From positions 1 to 38,090 of IMG/VR virus record IMGVR_UViG_3300011115_000341: a stretch of DNA of 38,090 nt; one strand, 5' to 3'. Source of the stretch: a virus. Position 1 is the first letter of the stretch. Each line of letters begins with the position of its first letter. Positions 15,701-22,517 of this stretch are shown here, in pieces. The notes beneath the pieces were generated by a model that was not told the DNA's origin, searched no databases, and worked only from the letters and a program-made list of their open reading frames with translations. Made by a program: the position numbers and the translations under genes.

Positions 15701-15936
15701 TGGTTGTCCCCTTGTGTCAGGCAGTCTAGGTATAAGTTTTCTCGTTCGACTGATGAACAATCGTTATCCTCACACGAACACCAACCAAATATCGCTATCT
15801 GGCGTTCGTGCGTGAGGTCAAGTAGTTCAGACTGGAAATATGACCGTTGTGACGGGTTAGTTAGACAGTCGGCACATAGCTTGCCGGTTAGGTGGGGACA
15901 GAACCCCCATTGTGCTACAAATTGTTTTGTTTTCAT
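15697..15936 (-). CDS. Cys-rich small protein (79 aa)
   Basis: Six cysteines (C-PHLTGKLC-ADC and WCSC-EDNDC-type clusters plus LDC) suggest a zinc- or iron-binding mini-domain. Starts at ATG 15936, overlapping the upstream stop, with AAAGG 7 nt upstream. Overlaps the next gene by ATGA. Function unknown. Confidence 0.6.
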   Translation of the reverse strand: MKTKQFVAQWGFCPHLTGKLCADCLTNPSQRSYFQSELLDLTHERQIAIFGWCSCEDNDCSSVERENLYLDCLTQGDNQ

Positions 15937-16232
15937 TGGTTGGCCTTTATGTATTGCCAGAATGCGGGCGCGGTTGTGTCTTGTGACATGTAGTGGTCAC
16001 TATTTTCGTTGGCGTATTCGTTGCGTTCACTGTCGGTCATAGTTTCCCAAGCGTCACAGTCATCTTGTGACCAATCGGTGGTGCTGATTAGTGCTATGCG
16101 TGACGCGTCACCATACGTGTTTTGTTCGGTGTCGAGGTACAGGGTGTGTGGGTAGTAGTCGTTCATGCTGTCGGTGTGCCGGTTTCGACCAAATATTTCG
16201 TCGGTGAATTGTTGTAATGCATGTAAGTTCAT
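15933..16232 (-). CDS. Unknown acidic early protein (99 aa)
   Basis: A strongly acidic, Asp/Asn/Thr-rich protein with several aromatic residues (DWSQDDCDAWETMTDSERNEYANENSDHYMSQ). Its charge is reminiscent of DNA-mimic anti-restriction proteins, but no family was recognised and that is only an idea. Start ATG follows AAGGAGACAGCACA, a leader repeated at two other starts in this block. Confidence 0.55.
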   Translation of the reverse strand: MNLHALQQFTDEIFGRNRHTDSMNDYYPHTLYLDTEQNTYGDASRIALISTTDWSQDDCDAWETMTDSERNEYANENSDHYMSQDTTAPAFWQYIKANQ

Positions 16233-16408
16233 TGTGCTGTCTCCTTGTAGGTTGCGATTAGTGTTCGTTCATTCCAGCCGATAATTTCTGCTTCGTGGCT
16301 TGCTGTGATGTAATCCATAGCGCATACCCCGTCGTGGTTTTCGTCGTAGGTTTCTATGGCCACAACAAGTGTTATCTCAATAAGTTTTGTTGTTGCTAAC
16401 GCTTTCAT
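16229..16408 (-). CDS. Small unknown protein (59 aa)
   Basis: Begins at ATG 16408, overlapping the upstream stop and preceded by GGAGACAGCACA. The sequence starts with a beta-rich segment (KLIEITLVVAIETYDENHDG) and ends in KETAQ, because the ribosome binding site of the next gene is encoded in its last codons. No family recognised. Confidence 0.55.
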   Translation of the reverse strand: MKALATTKLIEITLVVAIETYDENHDGVCAMDYITASHEAEIIGWNERTLIATYKETAQ

Positions 16409-16563
16409 TGTGCTGTCTCCGTTTCGTGTTGTTGAGTGTGGTATTCCAAGTCATCAGTTTCCCAATAGACGTAGATCATGCCGCAAGTAGCGCATTCGGC
16501 ACAAGGTGTGCCAGCTAGTTGTGACCGGTAGTAACGCCAAGCGGGTGCTGTAGTGGTGGACAT
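16405..16563 (-). CDS. Small zinc-ribbon-like protein (52 aa)
   Basis: Begins at ATG 16563, overlapping the upstream stop (TAATG). It contains CAECATC (C-x2-C-x2-C), a compact metal-binding pattern, followed by an acidic segment. It also ends in ETAQ from the repeated start leader. Function unknown. Confidence 0.5.
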   Translation of the reverse strand: MSTTTAPAWRYYRSQLAGTPCAECATCGMIYVYWETDDLEYHTQQHETETAQ

Positions 16564-16979
16564 TATTTGACCGCCTTTACAGTCACAGTGCTACCAGTTG
16601 GGCAATCATGGTGACTAAGTAGAGCTGATAATTCGTTGGTTGTTTCGTCAAATTGCCACTTCAGTATGTAATCGCCGTTCACAGTCATAGCACGTACAAG
16701 TTCTTCCTGATCGGCAACAACAAAAGTTCCGCCAACAGTTCTATTCCATAGGCCAATGCCCTGAATAGAAAACTTGTAGCCATGCTTCCATTCTCCATGC
16801 ACCAAGTGTTCTTCTTCTTCAGTGAATAGCGGGGTTACTGATTCCGAAAAATAACAAACATCATCAGACCAACAACCCCAACATTCGGGGGATTCTTCCC
16901 AATCGCCAGTTTCTTCGTTGTAAATAGCACACGTACAAGACGTTGTTATCGTGCCTTTATGTATTTGTTTGGTTGTCAT
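16563..16979 (-). CDS. Cys/Trp-rich unknown early protein (138 aa)
   Basis: The first gene behind the strong promoter at 17021..17049. ATG 16979 is chosen because GGGAG lies 7 nt upstream within a hairpin loop. The N-terminal 50 residues hold a Cys/Trp cluster (SCTCAIYN...SPECWGCWSDDVCY), probably a metal site, and the rest is beta-rich (GYKFSIQGIGLWNRTVGGTFVV). No family recognised. The position suggests an early host-takeover protein, by inference. Confidence 0.6.
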   Translation of the reverse strand: MTTKQIHKGTITTSCTCAIYNEETGDWEESPECWGCWSDDVCYFSESVTPLFTEEEEHLVHGEWKHGYKFSIQGIGLWNRTVGGTFVVADQEELVRAMTVNGDYILKWQFDETTNELSALLSHHDCPTGSTVTVKAVK

Positions 16980-16995
16980 ACACTCTCCCAAGTGT
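16980..16995 (-). promoter_or_regulatory. Translation-start hairpin, Shine-Dalgarno in loop
   Basis: On the minus strand ACACT-TGGGAG-AGTGT, immediately before ATG 16979. Same loop as 14901..14914 with a different, still perfectly paired stem. It presents or occludes the ribosome binding site. Confidence 0.55.
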
Positions 16996-16997
16996 TC

Positions 16998-17012
16998 CCC
17001 CGTCAAGCGGGG
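16998..17012 (-). promoter_or_regulatory. 5'-leader hairpin next to the predicted transcription start
   Basis: CCCCG-CTTGA-CGGGG on the minus strand, expected to lie within a few bases of the 5' end of the transcript from 17021..17049. A 5'-terminal hairpin can stabilise mRNA. Confidence 0.4.
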
Positions 17013-17020
17013 CTGATAAG

Positions 17021-17049
17021 AGTATGACCTATCGCCGGCAGAATGTCAA
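17021..17049 (-). promoter_or_regulatory. Strong early promoter
   Basis: Minus strand TTGACA (17044-17049), 17-nt spacer ending in ATAGGT, CATACT (17021-17026). It lies 3 nt after the stop of the preceding 42-aa gene and drives the small-gene block from 16979 downward. Confidence 0.8.
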
Positions 17050-17052
17050 GGA

Positions 17053-17181
17053 TTATTTTGGGTAATTTTTTGCCCACACTTCGACAAGCATAGATAGATA
17101 GCTGTCGGTGTATTCGGCCAACGGATTATCGCCGGCACGGTACGGATCAGTGATGTCAAACAGTGACGGTTGATCGTTCAT
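17053..17181 (-). CDS. Small unknown protein (42 aa)
   Basis: Begins at ATG 17181, overlapping the upstream stop by ATGA, and ends just before the promoter at 17049. The sequence is acidic with conserved-looking DPY-AGDNP and a hydrophobic helix YLSMLVEVWAKNY. Short but has the same coupling signature as its neighbours. Function unknown. Confidence 0.5.
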   Translation of the reverse strand: MNDQPSLFDITDPYRAGDNPLAEYTDSYLSMLVEVWAKNYPK

Positions 17182-17501
17182 GCGCGCCGCCAAACACGGA
17201 TCGGGCGAGAATGACACGCTACACGCGCTGACGGTTGGTAGGTATCGGTAGGGCAGATCAGACCGTCAGCCGCGACTTGTCGAAGTACCGCGCCTATCGC
17301 CCGCGGTTCGTGTGGTATCGGTAGTGCAGCGTTTTCTAATGCCTGCCAAATGTTGTCGGTAGTGAAAGTATCGGTAGTGGTAGCGATTTGTACGATGACG
17401 TTGTAACAGGTTGTGAGCCATGTTTGGTCGGCGTTGTTGGTAACGGTAGCGATTGCCTGGTTTTTGGCTTCGGTAGCGGCGATGATGTCAAGTAGGTTCA
17501 T
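17178..17501 (-). CDS. Winged-helix DNA-binding-like protein (107 aa)
   Basis: Starts at ATG 17501 with GGAG nearby and overlaps the upstream stop. After an N-terminal helix, residues about 40-105 fit a winged-helix pattern: FTTDNIWQAL (helix), PRAIGAVLRQVAADGLI (recognition helix region) and SARVACHSRPIRVWRR (wing). Small proteins of this type are often found beside helicase-loader genes in phage replication modules. It may bind origin DNA or a replication protein. Assigned from pattern only. Confidence 0.55.
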   Translation of the reverse strand: MNLLDIIAATEAKNQAIATVTNNADQTWLTTCYNVIVQIATTTDTFTTDNIWQALENAALPIPHEPRAIGAVLRQVAADGLICPTDTYQPSARVACHSRPIRVWRRA

Positions 17502-17614
17502 TTTTTCTCCATTGGTTGTGGTCGGTGTTTGTTGTCGCATACGGGTGGTGCGCTGAGCCGGATGTAGGTGGTAATCGTTTGTTTGCATTGTGAGCAGTGC
17601 CAGGTTTGTTTCAT
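17498..17614 (-). CDS. Zinc-ribbon micro-protein (38 aa)
   Basis: ATG 17614 has a strong ribosome binding site (GGGAGGAAGC) and overlaps the upstream stop. WHCSQCKQT gives one C-x2-C knuckle and PPVCDNKH a possible second half. Probably a small metal-binding adaptor; function unknown. Confidence 0.5.
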   Translation of the reverse strand: MKQTWHCSQCKQTITTYIRLSAPPVCDNKHRPQPMEKK

Positions 17615-18009
17615 GCTTCCTCCCTGCATTGGCATGGTTTCACATAACCGTACGGGCGATCTAAAAATGTCATTGTGTAAAAAGTTTCGTATCGGTCTTC
17701 GTGTGTTTCGTCTGGTTCGTGTTCTTCTCTGCCTATGTCCCATCCTGTGTAGTCGCAAAGTTCGCAGCCGAACTGTTTTGCGATAACGCCTGAAACTTGT
17801 CGAAACATGTGGCGTACTTCCCCAATTGAGGCAGGGAACTTCGGTAATGATTCACACATTTTGAGTACGGCTTTAGCGTCGTCTTCTGATGCGTCAAGCA
17901 TGATGTCGTCACGAGTCCACGCAGATTTGAGTGTGTTTCGTGCGATATTGGTTGTTGGGAACAGGCCGCATAGCCGATCAATAAATAGTTCGATGTGTAC
18001 TGGTTTCAT
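17611..18009 (-). CDS. G39P-like helicase loader / replisome organiser candidate (132 aa)
   Basis: Residues 1-75 form a helical bundle ending in LPKFPASIGEVRHMF, similar to the N-terminal pattern of phage helicase loaders of the G39P type (kFpPsi-ev). The C-terminal part carries CELCDYTGWD and YVKPCQCR, which looks like a zinc finger split by a disordered acidic loop. The role would be to recruit the host replicative helicase to phage DNA. No helicase gene was found in the genome, so a host partner is implied. ATG 18009 has GAGGGG 6 nt upstream. Confidence 0.5.
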   Translation of the reverse strand: MKPVHIELFIDRLCGLFPTTNIARNTLKSAWTRDDIMLDASEDDAKAVLKMCESLPKFPASIGEVRHMFRQVSGVIAKQFGCELCDYTGWDIGREEHEPDETHEDRYETFYTMTFLDRPYGYVKPCQCREEA

Positions 18010-18027
18010 GTTGCCCCTCGGCTGTGT

Positions 18028-18243
18028 TTAGAGTTCTACACCTTGTGCGATGTGGGTTCGTAACCGTGAGATAACCGATTCGGCTTGTTTCATGGTTGCT
18101 TTGATTGCGTCAAGTTCTTGTGCTAACGATTCGGCTGCATCCATGTAACGGTCACGTTCTTCTTGTAACGCTTGGTTGGTGACAGCGAGCGCGTCTACAC
18201 GATCCTGCCAGTATTCTAATTCAAACTCTGTGTCGTTGCTCAT
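18028..18243 (-). CDS. Coiled-coil small protein (71 aa)
   Basis: ATG 18243 follows AAGGAG by 8 nt. Almost the whole chain is a continuous heptad-like helix (YWQDRVDALAVTNQALQEER...SLAQELDAIKATMKQAES). Overlaps the end of the WhiB gene by 23 nt. Probably an oligomerising partner protein; function unknown. Confidence 0.6.
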   Translation of the reverse strand: MSNDTEFELEYWQDRVDALAVTNQALQEERDRYMDAAESLAQELDAIKATMKQAESVISRLRTHIAQGVEL

Positions 18244-18508
18244 GTCGTATCTCCTTCCGTTGAGCAGGGGTTGACCCACCCCATACTCCATAATTTATAT
18301 TGTTTACTACAGCAAAGTCAAGGCATTCTTTTTTTGCGGTGCAATCAAAACAAACTTTTCGTGCTTCACGAAGTTTGATGTGGTTGATCGCTGCTTCTTC
18401 AAATTCCATAAAAAACATTTCGGTGTCTGCGCCTTTGCAATTTGCATCCTTTTGCCAACCAAAATCGTTGTCTTTTAGTTCAAGAAAAAATCCCTCTAGC
18501 AAACTCAT
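18221..18508 (-). CDS. WhiB-family iron-sulfur transcription factor
   Basis: A 95-residue protein with all family hallmarks: four cysteines (C24, C53, C56, C62 counted from ATG 18508; C-x28-C-x2-C-x5-C) that hold a [4Fe-4S] cluster, the GVWGG turn (74-78), and a basic C terminus (RKEIRHEQRHR) for DNA contact. WhiB proteins are confined to actinobacteria and their phages and act with the housekeeping sigma factor; phage WhiB proteins have been linked to host gene control and superinfection exclusion. ATG 18508 is chosen because it overlaps the upstream stop (ATGA); ATG 18523 is an alternative. It is a strong indicator of host phylum. Confidence 0.93.
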   Translation of the reverse strand: MSLLEGFFLELKDNDFGWQKDANCKGADTEMFFMEFEEAAINHIKLREARKVCFDCTAKKECLDFAVVNNINYGVWGGSTPAQRKEIRHEQRHRV

Positions 18509-19026
18509 TTCGTCGTATTCCATGGACTCCAGCCTGCCACATCGAACAGTAGTTTGCCAGCACGTAGGTTTGTTATCGGGTTCATCAGTTCCTCCTGGGT
18601 ACATACTCCCATGCGGACACAGACAATTGCAAATTGGGTACGCTTCAAATCCCAGTTGATACCGTTGATTTGTAGCAGACCGCTATCAGACGGGTGGGAC
18701 ATGGTTGCCATACGAATCAGGTTGCAATCTTTGTCCACGATTGAGCCGCCGATACGGGTTGGGCATCCGCCGGACTCTCGAAGGATGATCTCACCTAAGC
18801 GTTTCCATGTTTTTGGCGGCCATCCTGCTTGGGCAGCTAGTTCAGGTAGCCATGAAATGTCGCCGTGACGGAACACGATGTCGGTTTCAGACACCCTCTC
18901 AGACGCACGGACAGCCACGCTAAGAGGTTCAAGGGTTGGCAAAGGGGCTTTGGCTGCTGAAGCGAGGCTGCCGAAGGTGATAATCCCTACCATAGAAACG
19001 GCAAATAGCCGTACAAGGTTTCGCAT
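18505..19026 (-). CDS. Secreted lytic transglycosylase / lysozyme-like protein
   Basis: Sec signal peptide (residues 1-24/27; basic MRNLVR, hydrophobic core, ASA-AKA cleavage region) followed by a lysozyme-fold domain. The catalytic glutamate is probably E84 in IILRESGG, with the substrate-groove motif GLLQINGINWD at about 116-126 and a C-terminal NLRAGKLLFDVAGWSPW typical of SLT-type enzymes. Cys 88, 101, 136 and 142 could form disulfides outside the cell. It cleaves the glycan strands of peptidoglycan. It lies in the DNA-metabolism block next to WhiB, not in the lysis cassette. ATG 19026 follows AGGAG by 6 nt. Confidence 0.8.
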   Translation of the reverse strand: MRNLVRLFAVSMVGIITFGSLASAAKAPLPTLEPLSVAVRASERVSETDIVFRHGDISWLPELAAQAGWPPKTWKRLGEIILRESGGCPTRIGGSIVDKDCNLIRMATMSHPSDSGLLQINGINWDLKRTQFAIVCVRMGVCTQEELMNPITNLRAGKLLFDVAGWSPWNTTK

Positions 19027-19080
19027 TGGTGTCTCCTATCATAGCAAAAAGGTCGAGTTCCATACTGGTAAAGGGTTTTG

Positions 19081-19110
19081 CCCTCACACAACCCATGAAT
19101 CATGTGAGGG
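19081..19110. other. Hairpin in the gap before the transglycosylase gene
   Basis: CCCTCACA (19081-19088) pairs with TGTGAGGG (19103-19110), 14-nt loop, in the 139-nt gap between the resolvase stop and the transglycosylase start. No T run follows. It could be a processing or weak termination element for the upstream transcript. Confidence 0.45.
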
Positions 19111-19165
19111 ACAACAACACGCCTCAAAGAACTTAAAGAGACGCACCCTTGATGTTGTCGTTACA

Positions 19166-19501
19166 TCAGTATTCAGTAATGTTTAACAGCTTGATCAAAT
19201 CTTTTACGGTGAGTACCACGTACTGATCTTCGGCTTTACCATAGCCTCGACGTTTGGCAACCACAACCCCAACTTCTGCGTTGGCATTTATCCGTTCTGT
19301 TTCGGCTTCTTTCAGCCAGCCGGAGAAGTTGAGGGTGTTGTGGGATTTGCATTCAAAGACCAAGCGGTTGTCTACACCTGTGATGTCACCTTTGTCTAAC
19401 GCTCCTTGTAGGGCGCGTCGTTCACAGTTGGGATAGAACTGTTTGAGGTAGTCAACGATGAGTGTCTCGAAGGCTGTGCCTTTAGATTTGTTTTTGCTCA
19501 T
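19166..19501 (-). CDS. PD-(D/E)XK nuclease, Holliday-junction-resolvase type
   Basis: The 111-residue protein from ATG 19501 (AAGGAAAGG upstream) shows the core of the fold: E12 in GTAFETLIVDYL, D39 in KGDITGV, and E50-C-K52 in LVFECKSH, followed by helix LKEAETERINANAEVGVVVAKRRG. It is of a size typical for small phage resolvases that trim branched DNA before packaging. It overlaps the methyltransferase end by 20 nt. Confidence 0.75.
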   Translation of the reverse strand: MSKNKSKGTAFETLIVDYLKQFYPNCERRALQGALDKGDITGVDNRLVFECKSHNTLNFSGWLKEAETERINANAEVGVVVAKRRGYGKAEDQYVVLTVKDLIKLLNITEY

Positions 19502-20036
19502 CCTTAACCTTTCCTTCAACACCTTGCCACTCCCAAACTTGCAGCGCGTCTGCCAACCCGCCTGTGCCTGGAAAGATATCGTCAATCACGTCACCATCCT
19601 CGTAGCCAAGCATGGATATAACCCAATCAAAAAAGTATTTGGGTTTAGCACCAGGCAAACCTTTTCGCATGGCTATGCAACCGCTTGACCAGTCACGTGT
19701 CATTGGCCTGCGATGACGGACATCTCGACCATGCCACAGGATCACTGGTTCCCATGCGTACTGCACGGATACGTTCACCCTAATTTGGTGAAATGTTTTG
19801 GTCCACGCGCAGACACGCACATCTTCAGGCATGGCAGGCAACAACCATGCAAGGTCTTTAGGGTTACATGACAATGCCCAACCATCAGGGTATTCGGAAA
19901 CAAGTCTGTCCACTAAGAGCAGGTGTGCGTCTTTTGTGTCGTACTGTTCGGAGTTGTCGTGAAATGGTGCGTATCTTCGTTTGCCGTTGCCAAGATATGG
20001 TGGGTCGGCGTAAGCAAATTTCATGGGTTCGCTCAC
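19482..20036 (-). CDS. DNA N6-adenine methyltransferase (DPPY type)
   Basis: 184 residues with the catalytic DPPY (11-14) near the N terminus, the segment WEPVILWHGR (about 95-104), KPKYFFDWVISMLGY (131-145), and the SAM-binding DIFPGTGG (153-160). The order catalytic motif then SAM motif places it in the circularly permuted amino-methyltransferase group. It probably protects phage DNA from restriction or marks it. The start GTG 20036 overlaps the stop of the annealing protein (GTGA); ATG 20024 is an alternative. No cognate endonuclease is seen, so it is an orphan methyltransferase. Confidence 0.85.
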   Translation of the reverse strand: MSEPMKFAYADPPYLGNGKRRYAPFHDNSEQYDTKDAHLLLVDRLVSEYPDGWALSCNPKDLAWLLPAMPEDVRVCAWTKTFHQIRVNVSVQYAWEPVILWHGRDVRHRRPMTRDWSSGCIAMRKGLPGAKPKYFFDWVISMLGYEDGDVIDDIFPGTGGLADALQVWEWQGVEGKVKDEQKQI

Positions 20037-21010
20037 GGTGCGAGGATGCTGATGAGTTCTGATGCCTCTTTTTTGGTGAGATCATTGAACGAGGTGATAG
20101 TTCGTTTCGTGTGATCTGATGCCATAGACAATTGATCTTCTTTGCTGGTGATGCCTGCACCACCACATAACGCACGAAGTTTACCCAACTGTGGTGGTGT
20201 GGCTGGTGCGCCAGGTTCTTTGATTTGTGGTGTGCCATTGGCAGGGTGGTTGCTCCGTGATTCTTCGATCACTTCAGCCCCTACAAACAGGTCAACCACT
20301 TTGGCCAACACATCACCTACATCCAAGATTTGTTCGTTCGGATCAATTTGGAATGAGTCCACAACTTCTGGCTGTATCACAGGTTTTGGTGCAAACAACG
20401 CTGTTTTGGCTTTGGTGTATGCGGCACGTAGCAAATCCATATCGGATTCACGTAAAGCATCTAGGTTAACTCCGGCACTGTTGGCTACTTCGCGCCAATC
20501 TAATGCAACCTCGGCACATGCACCTTTGAACCGTTCAATGTTTTCTGCTGACACCAACGGGTTAGCGTCGGTTGCAGGTTTTGCCTGGGGTGCTGGTGCA
20601 GCTTTAGGCATAGGTTTCGTTGTGGGGTGTGGGTTGTCATCCCATTCTTGTTTAGTCCACAACGCAAGACAGATACCGAAACGCATCGCAGAGTTACGAA
20701 TAAAGTCTGAGATGAGTTCTTTCAACAGGTCAGGTTTGTTGTGCATAACTGATCCGATACCGAGTCGACGTACACCTTGCACGGTGAGCCAACCTGCCAT
20801 GTGTGCCATACCGTTTTCTACACGGTACGCAGGTAAACCGTTGGCATCAAACGCAACAGGTTCCCAAGTCCATTCAGGGTCAATCTCGATAAGCATTTTG
20901 GTGACATCGGCGTGACCTACGAAGTCAAGTTGCATCCCTGCTTTGGGTAGTTTGCCAACAATCTTTGGATCTGGCACACCATACTTTGCGAGTACTTCTT
21001 CAAGTTTCAT
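20033..21010 (-). CDS. Single-strand annealing protein (Rad52/Sak3-like candidate)
   Basis: 325 residues directly behind the YqaJ exonuclease, the position expected of the annealing partner of a two-component recombinase. The N-terminal domain (1-125) contains DFVGHADVTKMLIEIDPEWTWEP and GMAHMAGWLTVQGVRRLGIG, resembling phage Rad52-type proteins. A proline/alanine linker follows. The C-terminal 60 residues (PPQLGKLRALCGGAGITSKEDQLS...FNDLTKKEASELISIL) match the small helical tail common to actinophage annealing proteins. The exact subfamily is uncertain. Confidence 0.65.
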   Translation of the reverse strand: MKLEEVLAKYGVPDPKIVGKLPKAGMQLDFVGHADVTKMLIEIDPEWTWEPVAFDANGLPAYRVENGMAHMAGWLTVQGVRRLGIGSVMHNKPDLLKELISDFIRNSAMRFGICLALWTKQEWDDNPHPTTKPMPKAAPAPQAKPATDANPLVSAENIERFKGACAEVALDWREVANSAGVNLDALRESDMDLLRAAYTKAKTALFAPKPVIQPEVVDSFQIDPNEQILDVGDVLAKVVDLFVGAEVIEESRSNHPANGTPQIKEPGAPATPPQLGKLRALCGGAGITSKEDQLSMASDHTKRTITSFNDLTKKEASELISILAP

Positions 21011-21960
21011 TATTTGCTCTCCTTTGCTGTGATCCGCATAGTGCGGAAGGTTGATGTTTTCTTAAACTTTGCGTACAACGCTGGATGTTCTTTCTCAAAC
21101 TGTTTCGCATCAAACGAAGTACGTGACGAGTTCTTCCAGGTTACGACCTTCACTCCGTCAATTGCCCCGTACTCTGCGTCACCGAGCAGCATCCCTAATT
21201 CGCCTTGTAGTTGGTCGCGTACTGCTTCAGCAGATTTGATTTGTTCTTTGGCGATAGATAGACGCTCTAAAGTGTTGTATACCTCATGGCCCAAGACAAC
21301 AGTGTTCTCATATCCTTCGGGGTACAAAGCCGAAGCATTGTCGTAGGTGGGGTCAGCACCTTCCGGCATCATCCCCATGTCGATGAACCCCAAGAATTTG
21401 CGTACTGCGTCTATGTGTTGTTGGCGTTCGTCGGATGTGACGGTTTGTGTGTGGAATTGCAGTTGAAGATCGGAGTCAAAAACGATCCATGTGATTTCGT
21501 TTGTATCAGCGCAGATCGCTTGTTGTACTCCTTGCCATTTCCAATATGGGGGGAGTTGACCGTTCCACCTTTTGTTATAGGTTTTCAGTTCATAGATTTT
21601 ACCTGATAGGTCTTTGCCGTCAAGTGTTGCCATGAGGCGTACACCTTCTTCTTCGTAGCAGAACAGTTCTTGTGGTTCGCTGATGGTGACGTTCAGTATC
21701 TCTGATGCCCACAACATGAGTGGACCTTCAAGGATTGTTCCTCGACGCATCGCATCGTTTTGTTCTTTCGGCACGGGAGGTGTTTTTGCCAAAAGTTCTA
21801 CTGCGAGGTCGGCTGGTGTTGTGAATCGGTGTTCGTTGTGTACTACGGCAGCTACGGATGCTGTGATCCGTGCTAGACCGTCTTCGTTTTTCCATCGTGC
21901 GTTCAACCATTCTTGGCTGCCGTGTGGTGGCTTAGGTATTGTGTATCCGTGCTTGATCAT
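21010..21960 (-). CDS. YqaJ-type recombination exonuclease
   Basis: 316 residues with the lambda-exonuclease/YqaJ core: GSQEWLNAR (14-22), RITAS (31-35), GTILEGP (74-80), MATLDG (110-115) and YELKT (123-127), which give the PD-(D/E)XK residues E78, D114, E124 and K126. It resects double-stranded ends 5' to 3' for the annealing protein encoded next (TAATG overlap). It has its own promoter (21991..22019) and a good ribosome binding site (AAGGAG, 5 nt). Confidence 0.88.
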   Translation of the reverse strand: MIKHGYTIPKPPHGSQEWLNARWKNEDGLARITASVAAVVHNEHRFTTPADLAVELLAKTPPVPKEQNDAMRRGTILEGPLMLWASEILNVTISEPQELFCYEEEGVRLMATLDGKDLSGKIYELKTYNKRWNGQLPPYWKWQGVQQAICADTNEITWIVFDSDLQLQFHTQTVTSDERQQHIDAVRKFLGFIDMGMMPEGADPTYDNASALYPEGYENTVVLGHEVYNTLERLSIAKEQIKSAEAVRDQLQGELGMLLGDAEYGAIDGVKVVTWKNSSRTSFDAKQFEKEHPALYAKFKKTSTFRTMRITAKESK

Positions 21961-21990
21961 GGTTTCTCCTTGTCGGTGTTTTGTGACTGT

Positions 21991-22019
21991 ACTTTAGGGG
22001 TGTAACAGGGTTAAGTCAA
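21991..22019 (-). promoter_or_regulatory. Promoter for the recombination operon
   Basis: Minus strand TTGACT (22014-22019), 17-nt spacer, TAAAGT (21991-21996). The -35 box is coded in the last codons of the preceding gene. The leader to ATG 21960 is about 25 nt and contains AAGGAG. Confidence 0.6.
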
Positions 22020-22256
22020 GTCAATCGTTTGGATTGTTTGCACCATCGCCACCGGCACGTGTAGCACATGGTCTACATCGTTGTTGGGGGTTCGGGACTG
22101 GTAGATGGTGATGTGGCCTGGTTTGCAGTCTGGTAGCAGAAACCCTGCTGTGTGTACAAGGCAACCGTCTTGATCCAAGTTGTCTACTTGTGTCCATTGG
22201 TCGGTGCCTGAGTGTGCGTCTAGCCATGTGATGTGAACGAATGCGTGGTCAGTCAT
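22011..22256 (-). CDS. Small unknown protein (81 aa)
   Basis: ATG 22256 overlaps the upstream stop. The sequence suggests a small beta-barrel (HAFVHITWLDAHSGTDQWTQVD...KPGHITIYQSRTP...HVLHVPVAMVQTIQTID). The last codons contain the -35 box of the following promoter. No family recognised. Confidence 0.55.
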   Translation of the reverse strand: MTDHAFVHITWLDAHSGTDQWTQVDNLDQDGCLVHTAGFLLPDCKPGHITIYQSRTPNNDVDHVLHVPVAMVQTIQTIDLT

Positions 22257-22347
22257 CGTCTTCTACTCCTCGATCACCGCAGAACGGTTGTTGTGGGAGT
22301 GGTGTCTTGCATGGGCAAGGGTTGTTACGACGACCGAAGATAGTCAT
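22249..22347 (-). CDS. Cys-containing micro-protein (32 aa)
   Basis: Short frame coupled at both ends by ATGA-type overlap. It holds NPCPCK and FCGDRG, a small SWIM/SEC-like cysteine pattern. Because of its length it is only supported by coupling and composition. Confidence 0.4.
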   Translation of the reverse strand: MTIFGRRNNPCPCKTPLPQQPFCGDRGVEDDD

Positions 22348-22517
22348 TCTGGGTATTCGATCACTGACATATCGGATTGTGAATAATGGATGAGTCTGCC
22401 GTCTTTGCCGATACCTACCCATGTTGGGGCATCAGAGTCGCATAGGCAGCCTGTTAGTTGGTTTGGGTCGTGAACGATCACACCTTTGCAAGCGTTGCAT
22501 TTCACTTGGTAGATCAT
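22344..22517 (-). CDS. Zinc-ribbon-like small protein (57 aa)
   Basis: Starts at ATG 22517 overlapping the upstream stop (ATGA). CNACKG and GCLCDSD give two C-x1-2-C knuckles of a zinc ribbon, followed by a beta segment (WVGIGKDGRLIHY). Function unknown. Confidence 0.5.
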   Translation of the reverse strand: MIYQVKCNACKGVIVHDPNQLTGCLCDSDAPTWVGIGKDGRLIHYSQSDMSVIEYPE

